A DNA stretch of 64,000 nt. Source: Liolophura sinensis (lineage: Eukaryota; Mollusca; Polyplacophora; Chitonida; Chitonidae). Each line of letters begins with the position of its first letter. Position 1 is the first letter of the stretch. Shown piece after piece: positions 1 to 12,914 of the stretch. The notes beneath the pieces were generated by a model, which was not told the DNA's origin, did not search any database, and saw only the letters and a list, made by a program, of their open reading frames with translations. The position numbers and the translations under genes are program-made. The stretch lies in NCBI RefSeq assembly GCF_032854445.1, contig NC_088300.1, forward strand, positions 78,965,084-79,029,083. Direction: 5' to 3'.

Positions 1-640
1 CAATACTCAGCTGAATTCCTATAAATTGACAATATCAATGCTGAGTTTACCACATAACATATGTGAGTTCCCTAAAAATATGAAACAATGATATTCCCAT
101 AAACAGATAAAAAATATACAGTGTTTACAAAAGAATGAGTGAACACTTGAGGTTTAACTTCGTACTTAACAATTTTTCAGCCATATGATGGTGAGTCATT
201 AGGCGTGTGTATATATACTGTGGTTCTTATGGCAGGGCAAGTCCATACTGCCAAAGTGCTGCCGCCACTGAGGCATCATGCCCAAGACACCAGACATGAC
301 ACCCCACCCAATTATACTGACACCGGACCCACCAGTCCTGTTTCCTTGCTCTAAGCTCTCAGTGCTGAGCACCAAGTGAAGCAGCAACAAGTACCATTTT
401 TAAAGTCTTTCAAGCGACATGACCCATCCCGGGTTAGATCCTGAGTTTCCCAACGTTAAGGCAGGCACTCAAACCATTAGGCTACCAGAGGTCCAGTGTC
501 AACAAAAGCTATATATAGTGTCAACTATTACATGTACTTGTTGGCAACATAACATTTCCACAAAACAAACTACACTTACAAATGTGCTCCAGTCAAAACC
601 GGTTAAAATCGGTGGAATCTGAGCTTTGAGTGAAACTTAC
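1..640. other. SNRPG last intron, no gene seen
   Basis: Sequence downstream of the SNRPG donor (GTAAGT, complement of 635-640). No final SNRPG exon, RNA gene or clear repeat was recognised. Short open frames here show no family resemblance. Confidence 0.6.
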
Positions 641-3600
641 CACCATGCCAATGCTGTGTTTTTCTCCCTGTTTGGTTTCTTCCATACATTCATCCATAAC
701 GAGGTTCATGAATGGGTCAAACCCTCGCAGCACGCCACACACCTGACGACCCCCATTCAGTTTCACTGCCAAGTCACAATGAGAAGAAAATCATAACCAA
801 TGTATCAGACATTTACCTTTTCACAGCTGTATGTTTTCTTTAAAAGTGGGGAAAACATAAAAATTACACAAGTGCAGAATCACATGAAAAGTTAGTTGTA
901 AATATGGTCTCCTGTTCCTTTTTTAGGTTTTTTTTATTATTTTCTTTAAAGCGGAGAAGACACTTGAACATAGGTTTGTAAGATGGGTATTTGGGGCCAC
1001 CTCCTGGTAGACCTCTTCTCTCTACATCATAATGATATAAAGGAGGATGTAACACATGTTTAATATTAAATATTGAAGTCCTTGCTTGTGGTATATCCAG
1101 GAGATGTACCCTTTTTTAAATTATCTTTGGAGAATATTACAAAACCATTCATACGGAACAGTACTTCATTCAGTTATTGAAGCCCAAACGAATAGCTTGG
1201 TTTCATTGTGAGGGTAGTACCATTGTTTGTTTTGTTTAATTTTGCTCTCTTTATATACAGACCTAAATCCCTGTAAGCTTATTTCTATGTTTACCCGGCA
1301 ACAACTAAAAGTTGCTAAGCTACATAACTGTATGCATGTCTATATACACATTCTTTGTGACTATTAACTGTACCATTTTGAAAAGTCTCAAAAGAGATGA
1401 AACGCGTTAATAGTTTAATACAAGTATGAGGTTATATTAGTCACCAGCGTTTTCATTCATCGTACACGTCATTAGCTCTTGCTAGCAAGTCATTCTCCTA
1501 GATATATGTATAAAAGTATGGTACACCATAAAACCGTATTGGTTTCAATCTATTCTGTTGTTCAAAAATGTTAAAGTTACTTGATACCAAACATATTGCC
1601 AAAAGAAATTCAGATTGTTCAGAATGTTTACAGTTAGGTAAACACAGCTAAACACCAACATTAGTTGCATTTGCCTGCTAAGTAAATGCCGTAAGACTAA
1701 ATTTCCGAAAAATGTCAATTAAGAGAATTAAAAGGGGAAATCTGTCACTAGTCTAAACCGCCAACATGCAAATGAGGCAGCACAGAGATTTCCATAATGC
1801 AACATTTGCTTGTTGATCGCACAAATGAAAACAATATAACAGACTGAAAGCGTATTATAAGCAACCCATGTCTACTAATCCAAATACAACCTTCCTTAAT
1901 TTCTATTAACCATGTATTATTAAAGTATTCATAATTCCCCAAAATCTGTACAACAAAACTGAAGTAACACAGAAGGCTGCATAATTACACCACAAAACCA
2001 TATATGAAGTTCACAGAAGTATGAGCTTCCTGTCGTCTACACTACAAGTACACAACACTACACTAGATCAGTCAAAACAAATCTTCAGCCATGCTGCTAA
2101 CTACAGCAACTTGAGCTGAAGGTCAAAAGGAAGCCCCTGAGAAAACAGACAAAAAAAAAGCAAAATGAGGTGACACTTTTTTGCCCAACACCAATATATT
2201 TTAAGAAGTTTTATTTGCCATGATAGCCCAAAGATAATGTAGAAATGTTAACACTTACAATTTAACCTCTTGTCCATATATCTGAAACAAATAATGTATA
2301 ACATTAGAGCAAGAAATGCAATGTAACAAAGAAGGCCTCGATACGTCAAGGAGTGGGTAGACTAACTTGAGTATGCCTATTTATGGGCAATTGTTTGGTG
2401 AGACTCTTCACTACTTTTGCCATATGAAGAGGTTACCCACTTCAACACAAGTTTGATGTTCTAATCCAAGTGTCAATGTTTTCATATTTATTTTATTTTC
2501 ATATTGATACACCAAACCACTCTTGATGTACCACTCTATCCTTTTTTTCACAATTATGACAATGGAGATAATAAAGTTTAGATATAGAAGATACTCTACT
2601 GACTGTGGCATAGCATTCAGGTTTAAACAATGCAGAATGCTTTTCAATCTTTCCACTCTTTTGGACATATTCAAATCCCACAAGATGAAGATTCAAATGC
2701 CAAAATGTAACACATCATCTTTCACGAATGAGATTTTCATGTCTCATTTCTCTGTGGTTGGAAAGAGGTGCAGCAAGAACGAAATTTAAATTAAGCACCG
2801 TCTGTACCATTTTGCACTAGGACATGTATACATATTAACTGATACAAAAAACACTACACACTAACATGGATTCGAATACTGCTTTTAATGGAGTGGAAAA
2901 GTTCAAGTCACTATAATAAAAATCTATAATATTCATTTATTTATTTGATTGGTGTTTTACGCCATACTCAAGAATATTTTACTTCTACAACAGCTGCCAG
3001 CATTATGGTGGGATGAAACTGGGCAGGGTCTGGAGGACATATATCATTTCTGTGTCTTTTCAAAGTGTGAAGCATGCAGTAGTCCAGTTTTAAACTTTTG
3101 ACTCAAACAAATCAAACCCATGTCCTCCATGTTTTGAAATCAAACCTCTGGACACATTACGAGCTAGGTGTCTGAAAGACAGACTGCTGATCATTGACAA
3201 GTTTTGTAGGGAGAAATTTCAAACAACCAGCATGTACCATACTGAAACTTCAAATTCAAAACATGGAGAAACCCTGGTTTGACATTTTCCACATTTGAAA
3301 GATGGTATACCGATGCAGGCTTTGGCGTGTCTACACCTCAGATGGCTTAGGAAATCAGTGCATACCAAAAGTGAAGATGGGTTCCACAGTCGCTAGGAGA
3401 AATCCAATGAGAAGCTTGCATTTTCACGATATCTCCTTTTTCTGTTTACACTATCACTGGAACTGCCACACCGCATGGCAAAAAAAAATGTGCCTCTTTG
3501 GCGACTACAACACAATAGAGACCATCTCACATAGCACGTCTTAAGGATGCGTCACTCGAATAAGAATTATGTGTTTGCAACCAGGCTAGCCTAGACCACA

Positions 3601-6438
3601 AGCGTCATATTGAACTAATTTTAAGGTAGCCTGAAAATCCAGTTTTAGGATGGCTTTCTGCTTACTGGTATACGGAGACTGCTGCCATCCTTAACCTGCA
3701 CAACATGTGCAGCCAAGTATATCGTTGTAATTGTATTTAGCTACCCCATCGGCAAGCTACCCCATCGGCAAGGCTTGCTGCATAGGCAATACTTAACATC
3801 CAGATCCACTTATAACATGGTTTGTCCGCAAGCTTAGACATTTATGCACCTTTTCTAACCATTCTCAGTCGAACTCGAAGGTAAGGTCTGTTTTGGGCTA
3901 CTTGCCATGTGATGTGGTTCACCTGATTAACCTCAACTGACTGACAAGAAATTGACTACAGGTTATTTTTTCATCACCATAACGTCAACCACAGGTGTGC
4001 ATGCACCGCGCACGTAAACAATAGCTGCAAATGTTAAATGACAGGGTATAACATTTGTAAGTAGGCCTTAAACGCAAGATATCATTACCACTTGTCACTT
4101 GTATATGTCCCAGCATGCGAAAGACCACAAAGCCGCCACCAAATGTAATTCACCTGATTTTTGCCCAGGACACGTAAGTTCTGGCTTGTATTTTGGACTA
4201 TTTTGTGTGCTATTTTAAAATTCTATTATTCATCAGAGCATAACACTGAATCCATCCTTGCCTTTCGAAAAAATCGCTGCAGATTTATAAACTCTAAACC
4301 GGATGGAACTCACTTAATGAGGTCCACTATGACAGCACCCAAACTTAACTGCACTAAGCCCATGTTGAATTAAGAAAACTGAAGTTATGCTTGCAGACGC
4401 AGACTTCAGTTAGCAGTTTATCGCGTGGCACACTGCCTTGCCTATCAGGAGGTCTGCCATGCCTCTGTGAAGTCATATTGCAGCGCACTCTGCCTCTAAA
4501 AAAAAACACTTTATTTGATTTGCTGTCCTCTTCTCCAAAAAAAGTATGTAAATACATTCATTGGCTTGTCGTATCATATTCACTGAAAAACGCATCCGAC
4601 AGAAGGATGACTTTTTCCTCTAAACATCGAAGAGTAACTATAAAATCTGAAATCTTTGTTAGCCTCATAATTCTTACCCCCTAAAGGAGGTTTCCAAGAT
4701 TCTAACATTCAGTCAACTGCGCATCTATAATGCACAACTGCAGATCGACAAGCTTGCATCAACAATTTTGCACAACAGCATGCCTAGTTCAGGACGGCTG
4801 GAGAGGAAGCGTCAGTCCACCCATGACAGACTAGCCGCACAGAACAAGTCTATTTCAATCTTTTTTTGTAACTTTTTAAAAAAAGCCATTTGATTGCAAT
4901 GGTATGAATTCTGCAAGTAACTTAATTGACTGACTTAAATGCCATCAGTCACAGGAACTTGTTTTGTTTTAAATGCCTTTAATACCCAATACTATTAGTC
5001 ATAATTCCTGAACAAATAACATTCATGTCCATGGTGCTATTTGATGTAGTGGAAATCACAAAAAATAAAACAAATCAAAAAGATAATTGAAAATAACATA
5101 AATAAAAAAATAAAGCAATGCGGACACCCGGCTATTATGGCTAGGACATTCATCCTTCATAAATCCTGGTTAGGAGTCGGCAGGCGGTAATGGAAATATG
5201 TAGTTTTCTGGAGGATTTCAATGCCAACACTCAGTTACATTTCAAACCCAGAAATACATCACTTGACACTTCAAAATGCCTGTTGTTCAGTCGAAGTAAC
5301 AACCTGGCAGTGGTTTAATTGTATTCATCGGTGACGACAGAAAATTAAGAAGACTGCAGAGAAATGAGTAGCCAAGGATCTCACCTGTGATCCTTTAATA
5401 CAATAAATTATGTTCCCAAGACATTCTCTGTTCCTCTACCATTTTTTTTCCACATTCTGTGCCAATGAGGTGATTTAGATGTCGATGAGTGGGAAGGAGA
5501 TGGGAGTTTGAAATCTGTGCCATGTTTTTTGAGAGGTGGTGATGAACTGTCAGAATTTTACAATAGCACACTGACTATCTTGATGGACTAGCCTCTGTTC
5601 CCATACCTAAATTTTACTATGGACGGCAGTCAGCTTCTCGCCTGTCAACTAGACCTTATGATATCCAATATCAAATAGTTCACAGCCAAATTCTGGGCTA
5701 ATTTAATACAGACCCTACAACCACTTGTCTTTAATGACTGCCTGTACCTGTGTACGAGTATAGGCTACAAAAGTTTATAGGTATCATATCTGAAAAGCTG
5801 AAACACCAGCTTTTTACATACAGTTCCCAATGGGATCATGTCATAACGTCCTCTAGCAAAAACGCCATGTACCTAAACACCCTCTACCTAAACGTCAGGT
5901 GTCCAAAGTATGTGCAGTTAATGGTCTACAACAACAACAACACTGGTCAGTCAGTGTGTGTCGTGTATGCTTCACTGTAAGCCAAGGTATTTTTGGACGT
6001 ATGTGACAAACATCAGTAGGCCTAACCGTGCAATCTTTGTCCACAACAGATCTCTGCATTCGTTTCTCTGTACAACAACAATCATATTTTCATACAATGA
6101 GTTTAGAAACTTTTAAGTCCAGAAATAATTTAAAACTGTGAATTTAACAATAGCAAACATTTATTTGCCACATCTGTTTTTGCTCACATAGAGAATACGT
6201 ACATAATGATTGCAGGCATATATCTAAACCCATACCGATAGCCTGAGGGTAGAACATACATTATATATAGAGAGGGCGGTTAGGTAGAGCGCGTTGTGTC
6301 TGTAATTCTCCCCAATGATCAACAAACAATGTGTTGTTGTTGTTCACTTGAAGTTACAAAATTTACATGAAAGTATACAGATCTAGTTATTCTGCCTTAA
6401 ACTTACTTTTTAAGTTCTGGGGGATGTGCCTTACTCAT
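641..6438 (-). CDS. SNRPG: Small nuclear ribonucleoprotein G (Sm protein G), lacking the last exon
   Basis: Sm G is one of seven Sm proteins that form the ring on spliceosomal snRNAs in the nucleus. Three coding exons are seen on the minus strand: 6407-6438 (start [10 protein letters not shown]), 2259-2281 (only 23 bases, giving YMDKRLN plus split codons) and 641-765 ([20 protein letters not shown] through GEKHSIGMV). All introns are GT-AG and the phases join exactly, giving 60 codons. The Sm1 motif lies in the third exon. The remaining roughly 16 residues, carrying the Sm2 motif (IRGN type), are not found in 1-640, so the gene runs off the left edge. The start codon has the good context GTCACCATGA. 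It is head to head with NFYA. Identity is certain; expression is presumed because the frame is intact. Confidence 0.95.
975..1065 (+). repeat. Dispersed repeat, copy 1 of 2
   Basis: A stretch of about 85 bases centred on 'gggtatttggggccacctcc' and ending 'atgtaacacatgtttaatat'. A clearly related copy lies at 33105-33195 in the same orientation. It sits inside a SNRPG intron. The family is unknown; it may be the 3' part of a SINE. Confidence 0.6.
2932..3175 (+). repeat. SINE-like dispersed repeat ('tactcaagaatattt' family)
   Basis: Begins with ttatttatttgattggtg, then ttttacgccatactcaagaa, followed by a degraded 'cagcattatggtgggatgaaactgggcag' block written here only as a guide to 2998-3027. 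Related copies occur at 12311-12417 (minus), 35655-35830 (plus) and 52068-52210 (minus). Abundant relatives are remembered from molluscs. No tRNA-like head is seen in these copies, so they may be 5'-truncated or of another class. Confidence 0.7.
3176..6406. other. SNRPG intron 1, no gene seen
   Basis: Remainder of the 4.1-kb first intron of SNRPG. It holds a short tandem duplication of 'agctaccccatcggca' near 3745-3775 and otherwise AT-rich unique sequence. No coding homology was recognised on either strand. Confidence 0.6.
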
Positions 6439-6611
6439 GGTGACAAAACGTGCCAAAAAAAATCTTGAACTTAAGGTTTTAGATAGCCAGATTCAAGGTG
6501 TCGATTTCTTCCGGCCTTCTCCCCACGCTTCCAACAATGGCGGTTTCGTTGTAAGTGCGTGTTTCACAATCTCGTACCTTTACATAAAATCGGCAACAGC
6601 CAACAGTACTC
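6439..6611 (-). promoter_or_regulatory. Likely SNRPG promoter / 5' flank
   Basis: Immediate upstream sequence of the SNRPG start, ending at the edge of the inverted outer block at 6612. It includes the GC-richer stretch 6505-6545. No TATA box is placed with confidence. Assignment rests on position only. Confidence 0.4.
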
Positions 6612-6679
6612 GTCAGCCTACATCCACGAGGGGAACGGAAGTACATCCACCAGGAGAACGGACATCCATCAGGAGGACG
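6612..6679 (+). repeat. Left outer inverted block of the candidate element
   Basis: Starts gtcagcctacatccacgagg and contains three motif copies of the type catccacgaggagaacgg with characteristic spacing. Its reverse complement is matched collinearly at 22973-23032. Over the outermost 26 bases about 21 positions agree; one 8-base gap separates motif copies 1 and 2, and copies 2 and 3 align without gaps. The block lies about 175 bases upstream of the SNRPG start codon. Confidence 0.7.
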
Positions 6680-7039
6680 TTGCAGTGCGCATGACCATAC
6701 ATATGGCGCGAAATGCAAAGTGGTGGGGCATAGTTACACATTTGTGTTCGGTAAAAAGACATACGGATTATATCACCGTATATCTGACACCATTAACTTA
6801 AATTTTATTTACTACAGTGCTTCTCCAAATTATCGAACTATCGACAACAGATGATGAGTAAGACAAGGTATGTTATAAATTATCGGTATAAATTATCAAA
6901 CTACCGACGACAGATGATGAATAAGACAAGGTATTCTAGGCCTATATCATAAGGATACAACAGCCCAAGGCCTCTCCAGACCCGTTTTCCCGACATGGGG
7001 TTCATAGGCCTATAGGACTATACAATATACAGGTACTTG
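6680..7039. other. Spacer between outer block and array A
   Basis: Contains a two-copy direct repeat of 'aaattatc..aactacgacgacagatgatga(g/a)taagacaaggta' type at about 6829-6935, and the palindromic word taggcctata, which also occurs in the matching right-hand spacer (about 22890-22930). No gene seen. Confidence 0.5.
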
Positions 7040-9775
7040 GTATTTAACTTATTTAACTTCCTGCAGGTATAAAATACAACATCCACGAGGAGGACGGTGG
7101 CTTATTTAATTCCCTGCAGGTATAAAATACAACATCCACGAGGAGGACGGTGGCTTATTTAACTTCCTGCAGGTATAAAATACAACATCCACGAGGAGGA
7201 CGGTGGATTTTTTAACTTCCTGCAGGTATAAAATACACATCCACGAGGAGGACGGTGGTTAATTTACCTTCCTGTAGGTATAAAGTACAACATCCACGAG
7301 GAGGACGGTGGCTAATTTAACTTCCTGTAGGTATAAAATACAACATCCACGAGGAGGACGGTGGCTAATTTAACTTCCTGTAGGTATAAAGTACAACATC
7401 CACGAGGAGAACGGCGGCTACTTAAACTTTCTCCAGGTATAAAGTACAACATCCACGAGGAGGACGGTGGCTAATTTACCTTCATATAGGTATAAAGTAC
7501 AACATCCACGAGGAGGACGGTGGCTACTTTACCTTTCTCCAGGTATAAAGTAGGCCTACAACATCCACGAGGAGGACGGTGGCTAATTTACCTTTCTCCA
7601 GGTATAAAGTACAACATCCACGAGGAGGACGGTGGCTAATTTAACTTCCTGCAGGTATAAAGTACAACATCCACGAGGAGGACGGTGGCTACTTTACCTT
7701 TCTGCAGGAATAAAGTACAACATCCACGAGGAGGACGGTGGCTAATTTACCTTTCTCCAGGTACAAAGTACAACATCCACGAGGAGGACGGTGGCTAATT
7801 TACCTTTCTCCAGGTATAAAGTACAACATCCACGAGGAGGATGGTGGCTAATTTAACTTCCTGCAGGTATAAAATACAACATCCACGAGGAGGACGGTGG
7901 CTAATTTAACTTCCTGCAGGTATAAAGTACAACATCCACGAGGAGGACGGTGGCTAATTTACCTTTCTCCAGGTATAAAGTACAACATCCACGAGGAGGA
8001 CGGTGGCTAATTTACCTTTCTCAAGGTATAAAGTACAACATCCACGAGGAGGACGGTGGCTAATTTACCTTCATATAGGTATAAAGTACAACATCCATGA
8101 GGAGGACAGTGGCTACTTTACCTTTCTCCAGGTATAAAGTACAGCATCCACGAGGAGGACGGTGGATTTTTTAACTTCCTGCAGGTATAAAATACACATC
8201 CATGAGGAGGACGGTGGCTAATTTACCTTCCTGTAAGTATAAAGTAGAACATCCACGAGGAGGACGGTGGCTAATTTAACTTCCTGCAGGTATAAAGTAC
8301 AACATCCACGAGGAGGACGGTGGCTACTTTACCTTTCTGCAGGAATAAAGTACAACATCCACGAGGAGGACGGTGGCTAATTTGCCTTTCTCCAGGTACA
8401 AAGTACAACATCCACGATGAGGACGGTGGCTAATTTAACTTCCTGCAGGTATAAAGCACAACATCCACGAGGAGAACGGCGGCTACTTAAACTTTCTGCA
8501 GGAATAAAGTACAACATCCACGAGGAGGACGGTGGCTAATTTACCTTCATATAGGTATAAAGTACAACATCCACGAGGAAAACGGTGGCTACTTTACCTT
8601 TCTCCAGGTATAAAGTACAACATCCACGAGGAGGACGGTGGCTAATTTACCTTTCTCCAGGTATAAAGTACAACATCCACGAGGAGGATGGTCGCTAATT
8701 TAACTTCCTGCAGGTATAAAATACAACATCCACGAGGAGGACGGTGGCTAATTTAACTTCCTGCAGGTATAAAGTACAACATCCACGAGGAGGACGGTGG
8801 CTAATTTACCTTTCTCCAGGTATAAAGTACAACATCCACGAGGAGGACGGTGGCTAATTTACCTTTCTCAAGGTATAAAGTACAACATCCACGAGGAGGA
8901 CGGTGGCTAATTTACCTTCATATAGGTATAAAGTACAACATCCACGAGGAGGACGGTGGCTAATTTACCTTTCTCCAGGTATAAAGTACAACATCCACGA
9001 GGAGGACGGTGGCTAATTTAACTTCCTACAGGTATAAAGTACAACATCCACGAGGAGGACGGTGGCTACTTTACCTTTCTGCAGGAATAAAGTACAACAT
9101 CCACGAGGAGGACGGTGGCTAATTTACCTTTCTCCAGGTACAAAGTACAACATCCACGAGGAGGACGGTGACTAATTTAACTTCCTGCAGGTATAAAATA
9201 CAACATCCACGAGGAGGACGGTGGCTAATTTACCTTTCTCCAGGTATAAAGTACAACATCCACGAGGAGGACGGTGGCTAATTTACCTTTCTCCAGGTAT
9301 AAAGTACAACATCCACGAGGAGGATGGTGGCTAATTTAACTTCCTGCAGGTATAAAATACAACATCCACGAGGAGGACGGTGGCTAATTTAACTTCCTGT
9401 AGGTATAAAATACAACATCCACGAGGAGGACGGTCAGTAATTTAAGTTCCTATAAGTTTAAAGTACAAAATCCATGAGGAGGACGGTGGCTAATTTACAT
9501 TCCTGTAGGTATAAAGTACAACATCCACGAGGAGGACGGTGGCTAATTTAACTTCCTGTAGGTATAAAGTACAACATCCACGAGGAGGACGGTGGCTAAT
9601 TTACCTTCCTGCAGGTATAAAGTACAACATCAGTGAGGAGGACGATGACTAATTTATGTTGCTATAGGTATGAAGTACAACATCCATAAGGAGGACAGTG
9701 GTTAATTGACGTTTTTACAGGTATCAGGTACAAAATCTACGAGGAGGACGGTGACTAATTTACCATCCTTTTTCT
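7040..9775 (+). repeat. 53-bp minisatellite array A, about 51 units
   Basis: The typical unit is ggtataaagtacaacatcca followed by cgaggaggacggtggctaat and ttacctttctcca. Units are 53 bases with few length changes. The variable part is the stretch before aggtata (ttcctgcag, tttctccag, ttcatatag, tttctcaag). The order of variants is repeated about 845 bases apart (around 7860-8100 and 8705-8950), so blocks of about 16 units have been duplicated. There are no unique spacers. The same unit occurs in reverse orientation at 20770-22750. Confidence 0.97.
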
Positions 9776-11387
9776 CCGCAGATGGGAAAAGCCCAACACG
9801 AACGAGAACAAACCGATTTTGCCTTTCTCTACATGTACGTAGATGAGAAAATTATTATAGAGCCTTAGAATATAATCCTCGAATCACAGAATATGAGAAA
9901 TCCAGTGACCACCAATTCCGGACAGTTGAATAAAAAAGTCAAGAACCACATTCTGGTTTAAATATATGTATTTTAAGGAGCCCTCGCGCAGTGCCATAAC
10001 CCATCCCCATGGAGAGTTTGCCAACAGAAACTCTAATTCAACAAGTTCCTTTCCCTAAAACTGGTTACAACATTGTATTCATCGGGTTTGCAAAAACCTT
10101 TACAGAAAAACTATTATAAACTGAAGAACGCTTTACTGAGATGTAAGGATAAAAGTTGTGTTTTAATACATATGCTGCAGTACCCTAGGCAATTTTATTA
10201 GTGTATTAACTCTCTTGTACATTCTAAGATTCTATACATGTGTAAGTGAGGCAATGAATGGTATGGTGGTGGAATGGAAAATACATTATTGGTGTAGGCT
10301 ATATGTACAAGGCATATAGCCATGATACAATGATAACGATGATATAAAATACACATTGTCAACTCATCAGTCATCTATTATTTACATACACAGCATGCCA
10401 GTTACGATTCAGTACTGCTGATTAAGCGGTGTGCTCTTAATTGTTCACTTTTTTTAAGTGCCGTGTGAAACGATGAATGTTCAGTTTGACAGCATCTTCG
10501 TCTTGCTTCTGGTAAAGATATGTGCAGTTTGTTGGATACAAGTAGTGCGACTACATCCCGAACCAAAGCTTCCTTACATCTCCTATTCCTGACTGTCCCT
10601 TCGTACCTACAAAGAAAAAATGTGAACAGAATGCAATCCTGTTAAAGGCTTCCTATTCATTTGTAAAAGACTGAAATCTGGAAATGTATATAGATTGCTA
10701 CTAATTAAACATATATGCCTGCACACTTTTTAGCAAGTCATGCGCGGAACAAAATTATGAAATTATAATGATAAATAATTAAACACACATCTACATGTAA
10801 ATGACTATTTGATGACTGCAATATTCTTAGTTACTTTCCTCCTTTTTATGGCTTTAGTCTTGTCAAATGTTTATACACATTTGAACAGTCTGTATATAGA
10901 TAACTTGAAAGCTGGAAAGCCATTCCGATACTACTCCATGCATAACTGGAGCCAAAATAGCCATATCTAATCATACCAAAAAATAAAAACAAATAGATAA
11001 AATACAAGGTAAATACAAACCCATCCACATTTAAAATCTTCTGAATTCGCTCGGCTCCTAATAGCTGGACTAGCTTGTGTACAAGTGCTTTAACTCTTAT
11101 AGAGTGGAGCCCAAAAGTATGTTCTCTTGGACTTTAGTATCCGTTAATCCACAGGCTGATGGTTCCCCACGTCCACTTTCAGAAGTATTGGCGATCTCTT
11201 CATTCGTCTCGCCATGTTCATACTCCCAGTCGACAACAATTTCAGATCAAACAGGCGTCTGGATGGTGTCATCCGTGAGTGTGGGTTGCACAGCTTCGGT
11301 TAGATATTTCTGACAGACCTGTCCAAATTGATTGTAGAACAATCCCTGTCCAAATCTTGTCGTTTGTTTACGAAGGAGTTCTCGGTT
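9776..11387. other. Region between array A and the pseudogene, no gene seen
   Basis: AT-rich sequence with no convincing exon. It could hold the 3' end of the transposase-like gene, but homology is not recognised below 11388. Confidence 0.5.
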
Positions 11388-12310
11388 TCATCTGACGTTT
11401 CTGAGCTGTATTATGAGTCGAAAAAGAAAAATATGTTTGACCGGGGACATGTTATTTAAATAATAGATGTCCCGTTTCAGAGAGCTGAAGAGTTGCTCCA
11501 CCGCTTGGGTGTCATTGATTCCACTAAGCTCAGGCAGCAGGGAAGACCGTCAGAGTATCTCTTGCCTGCTCTTACAGTTTTCTTGGTGGAACCAGTCTAT
11601 GAGCGCATAGTGTACGTCAGATCGTGTGACGGGGTTTTTGTTCGATTCGACACAGTCGGGGGAAAAATGGGATTTGTCAGAAATTCGGCCCCGCAATCCA
11701 GCTCTCTTTTTTCGGCTCTTGCAATGTTTAAATCTGTATCAGGTGCCAGTCTTCCTTCGTTTGGGGAATAAAAATGTGGAATTATTTTGTTGGCCTGTCT
11801 TGCCAGTAGATACGCTATGTCGCAGATGGTGATATTAGGTCGATGTTTCATAGATCTTTCAATGTCGAGATAATCCCTTGAACTTTCAGACCGCAGCAAG
11901 CTTTTAATGGCATGAACAACACCGTGATGGCAACAACCAACCGCCCATCCTCCTAGAAGAATAAAGAACGTATTTAAGGATAATAAACTTCTTGATGGCT
12001 GAGTGATTTTAAGCGTCACAGCCAAAGAGAACGATTTAATAAATACAATGACAGTTTAACTGATGTTGTATCACCTAAAAATGCTCATGTGAGGAAACCT
12101 GCCATGTTTATATTTGGCCATATCTAATTGAGTTTATGCGGTTCACTCCAGGTGATCATATCAACAGAGTACCCTTCTGCTTTAACACCCACTTCACGAC
12201 ACATTTTTCGGATTGTCGACACCCTGTCAAAAGATATGAGAATTTTTTTGGTTTGAGCTGTGTTGAAGCTTTTGTGTTCATCATTATTTCTTTACAGTCT
12301 TTATAAATAT

Positions 12311-12417
12311 GGTCGTGGGTTTCCCCCGGGATCTGCCCATAATGCTGGCCGCCGTCAGCATAAGTGAAATATTCTTGAGTACGGCGTGAAACACCAATCA
12401 AATAAATAACTAAATCT
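12311..12417 (-). repeat. SINE-like dispersed repeat, truncated copy
   Basis: Reverse complement of the 'tactcaagaatattt' family: gtttcccccgggatctgccc ... gccgccgtcagcataagtga ... attcttgagtacggcgtgaa, ending in aaataaataa on the plus strand. It lies in the last identified intron of the pseudogene. Confidence 0.75.
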
Positions 12418-12914
12418 TCATAATACTATTCCACCCTATATATCCGCGAAATTTAAATGCAGCGAATTTGTTTTCGAAGCAAATGACCGAAAATTAATGT
12501 CAGAGAAAAAAGGCATTTGCATCATACAGATAAACGTTGAGAGAATATAGGATAAAATATCCCCAGATAAGTACATGCACTTTGAAGTAAGTGCAAATAC
12601 CCTTAACTCTTAAACGTTCTCTTTTCACGTGAGTGCATACAGTAAATTGTTATTACATCCTACACTGGAAATACCTTTTCATCCTTTAACATGTTCATGA
12701 TGGTTTCTTCTGGCATCGGTTCGGACACGGGGTCTTCATTATCCTTGTTTATACTTTGAGAACATTTCTTTATTTCCGTGTTGTAAATCAAGTCACCACT
12801 GCGAGAGTTTTCGCCAATCCAAGGACTCCAAAACTCGTAGGACGGAGTTATGGTATTTTGTTCTGAAGCAAGGGAGAACAACCTGTTAGTAGTTAACCTC
12901 ATTTGCTAATCACC

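Noticed and set aside
4354-4684. Overlapping open frames on both strands inside a SNRPG intron
   Set aside because: No homology, no splice context and no codon bias; length is within chance expectation.
7040-9775. CRISPR-like array of regular repeats
   Set aside because: The whole 53-bp unit is repeated, with no unique spacers, and the setting is an animal genome. It is a minisatellite.
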